Positions 4,942-5,374 of a DNA stretch of 5,374 bases are shown here, one piece after another. The stretch lies in the NCBI GenBank assembly GCA_035630195.1, contig DASQLD010000328.1, positions 1 through 5,374 of the forward strand, read 5' to 3'. The stretch's first letter is position 1; every line of letters starts with the position of its first letter. The notes below the pieces were generated by a model, which searched no databases, was not told the DNA's origin, and saw nothing but the letters and a program-made list of their open reading frames with translations. Both the position numbers and the translations under genes were made by a program. This DNA is from DASQDN01 sp035630195. GTDB taxonomy: Bacteria > Acidobacteriota > Terriglobia > Bryobacterales > Bryobacteraceae.

Positions 4942-5159
4942 AACGTAAAGACTTGCTATTTTCAAACCTGCAAATCCACCCACTTTTACGCAATTTGCGA
5001 GATCGTTTAGGTGTGTCTCGAAAGCATATGCTTTCCGGACGCTCTACAGACTTTTCACGTCGGCGCTCCATCCCACTCGCCGAGCGCGAATTAAGTCACT
5101 GGTTGCGCTTGCCCCCTCGGGTGACACAAGTAGTTAAGACACTGTTCGCCGTTCGCTGA
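4935..5159 (+). CDS. Doubtful hypothetical ORF of different base composition
   Basis: The reading contains KRKDLLFSNLQIHPLLRNLR, LGVSRKHMLSGRS and LSHWLRLPPRVTQVVKTLF, is basic, and could be continued upstream in the same frame to about 4830. Its codons are markedly richer in A/T than the preceding genes. There is a TTG but no ATG near the beginning and no ribosome site. It may be the 3' part of the gene starting at 4780, a transferred segment, or part of a non-coding element. I recognise no family. Confidence 0.25.
   Translation: MLKRKDLLFSNLQIHPLLRNLRDRLGVSRKHMLSGRSTDFSRRRSIPLAERELSHWLRLPPRVTQVVKTLFAVR
5020..5035. repeat. Perfect 16-bp palindrome GAAAGCATATGCTTTC
   Basis: Every position pairs with its mirror and there is no central spacer. 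It could bind a dimeric regulator or mark an element end. It has no second copy in the window that I could find. Confidence 0.6.
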
Positions 5160-5179
5160 AAACTAATCGACCGGCAGGG

Positions 5180-5314
5180 CGAGTTTACAGGATACTCGGA
5201 AGCGGTTGGTGAAGCGGAGGCAGGCAATGCGGGAGCGCACCCTGCCAAGGAATATCCAGCCGGAAACTCATCCAGACGATGAGCGGGGGCGCGATCGTGA
5301 AGGATCGCGCCTCC
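5180..5314. ncRNA. Candidate structured element of four consecutive hairpins
   Basis: Four stems follow one another. H1 is CGAGT/ACTCG (5180-5184 with 5194-5198). H2 is GGCAGG/CCTGCC (5219-5224 with 5241-5246), with an inner TGCG/CGCA stem and GGAG loop. H3 is CTCAT/ATGAG (5267-5271 with 5279-5283). H4 is a 12-bp stem including one G-U pair (5285-5296 with 5303-5314) around the loop GTGAAG. GGCAGGG at 5173-5179 could also pair with CCCTGCC at 5240-5246, an alternative fold. No good gene overlaps it, and no T-run follows H4 on the plus strand. It could be an RNA gene, a regulatory leader, or the structured end of a mobile element; the strand is undecided because stems exist on both. Confidence 0.35.
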
Positions 5315-5374
5315 ATCGGATGGATAGATTTCCAGATGCCTCCGAAAACTCATAAAGAAAGCTGCCGCAAAGCG
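5315..5374. other. Right edge, no feature seen
   Basis: Sixty bases without a supported gene or signal; the element at 5180-5314 may continue beyond the edge. Confidence 0.4.

Noticed and set aside
5285..5314. Strong hairpin considered as a rho-independent terminator or group II intron domain V
   Set aside because: No T-run follows the stem, and the loop and stem do not show the domain V pattern I know.
5096..5353. Minus-strand 85-residue ORF
   Set aside because: It crosses all four hairpins, has proline/alanine-rich irregular text and no ribosome site; more likely a translation of a non-coding element.
1..5374. tRNA genes, CRISPR arrays and insertion-sequence transposases
   Set aside because: No cloverleaf, regularly spaced repeats or transposase motifs were found on either strand by reading.

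Overview
The window looks like an accessory stretch of a soil-type bacterial chromosome, most likely Acidobacteriota of the Solibacter/Bryobacter kind. This is inferred from the company the genes keep, not from a marker gene: a secreted right-handed beta-helix protein, a PEP-CTERM protein, a tyrosine recombinase of a type I associate with that phylum, and small phage-type ORFs in moderately GC-rich DNA with GC-rich third codon positions. Nothing here is housekeeping, and no tRNA, rRNA or CRISPR was seen.

Layout. Positions 1-1074 (minus) hold the N-terminal 358 residues of a secreted beta-helix protein that runs off the left edge; just upstream a good Shine-Dalgarno serves a 19-codon leader whose stop overlaps the main ATG. 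Positions 1370-1686 (plus) carry a small-terminase/HTH-like phage gene broken by a frameshift and cut short by an amber codon. After a gene-poor stretch comes a complete PEP-CTERM protein (2198-2761, plus), with signal peptide, sorting signal, RBS and a plausible promoter. It is followed, tail to tail, by the catalytic domain of a tyrosine recombinase (2890-3381, minus) that has lost its N-terminal DNA-binding part.

From about 3470 to 4941 lies a cluster of small plus-strand genes that overlap as ATGA: a 68-residue hypothetical, an 86-residue phage-type hypothetical, then a 78-residue hypothetical, a zinc-ribbon-like protein and a short basic protein. The two halves are separated by minus-strand material: a possible 40-residue membrane peptide and a Lys/Ala-rich histone-H1-like protein with a clean rho-independent terminator. 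Several genes carry frameshift scars, and the recombinase stops being readable exactly where the first plus-strand gene starts, so the region reads as a decaying prophage or integrative element.

The right end (about 4942-5374) changes character: codon use shifts toward A/T, there is a 16-bp perfect palindrome, and from 5180 to 5314 four hairpins follow one another. I could not assign a gene there, and it is the best candidate for an undescribed structured RNA or small mobile-element end. I see no defence system or other multi-gene novel machinery that the sequence would support.
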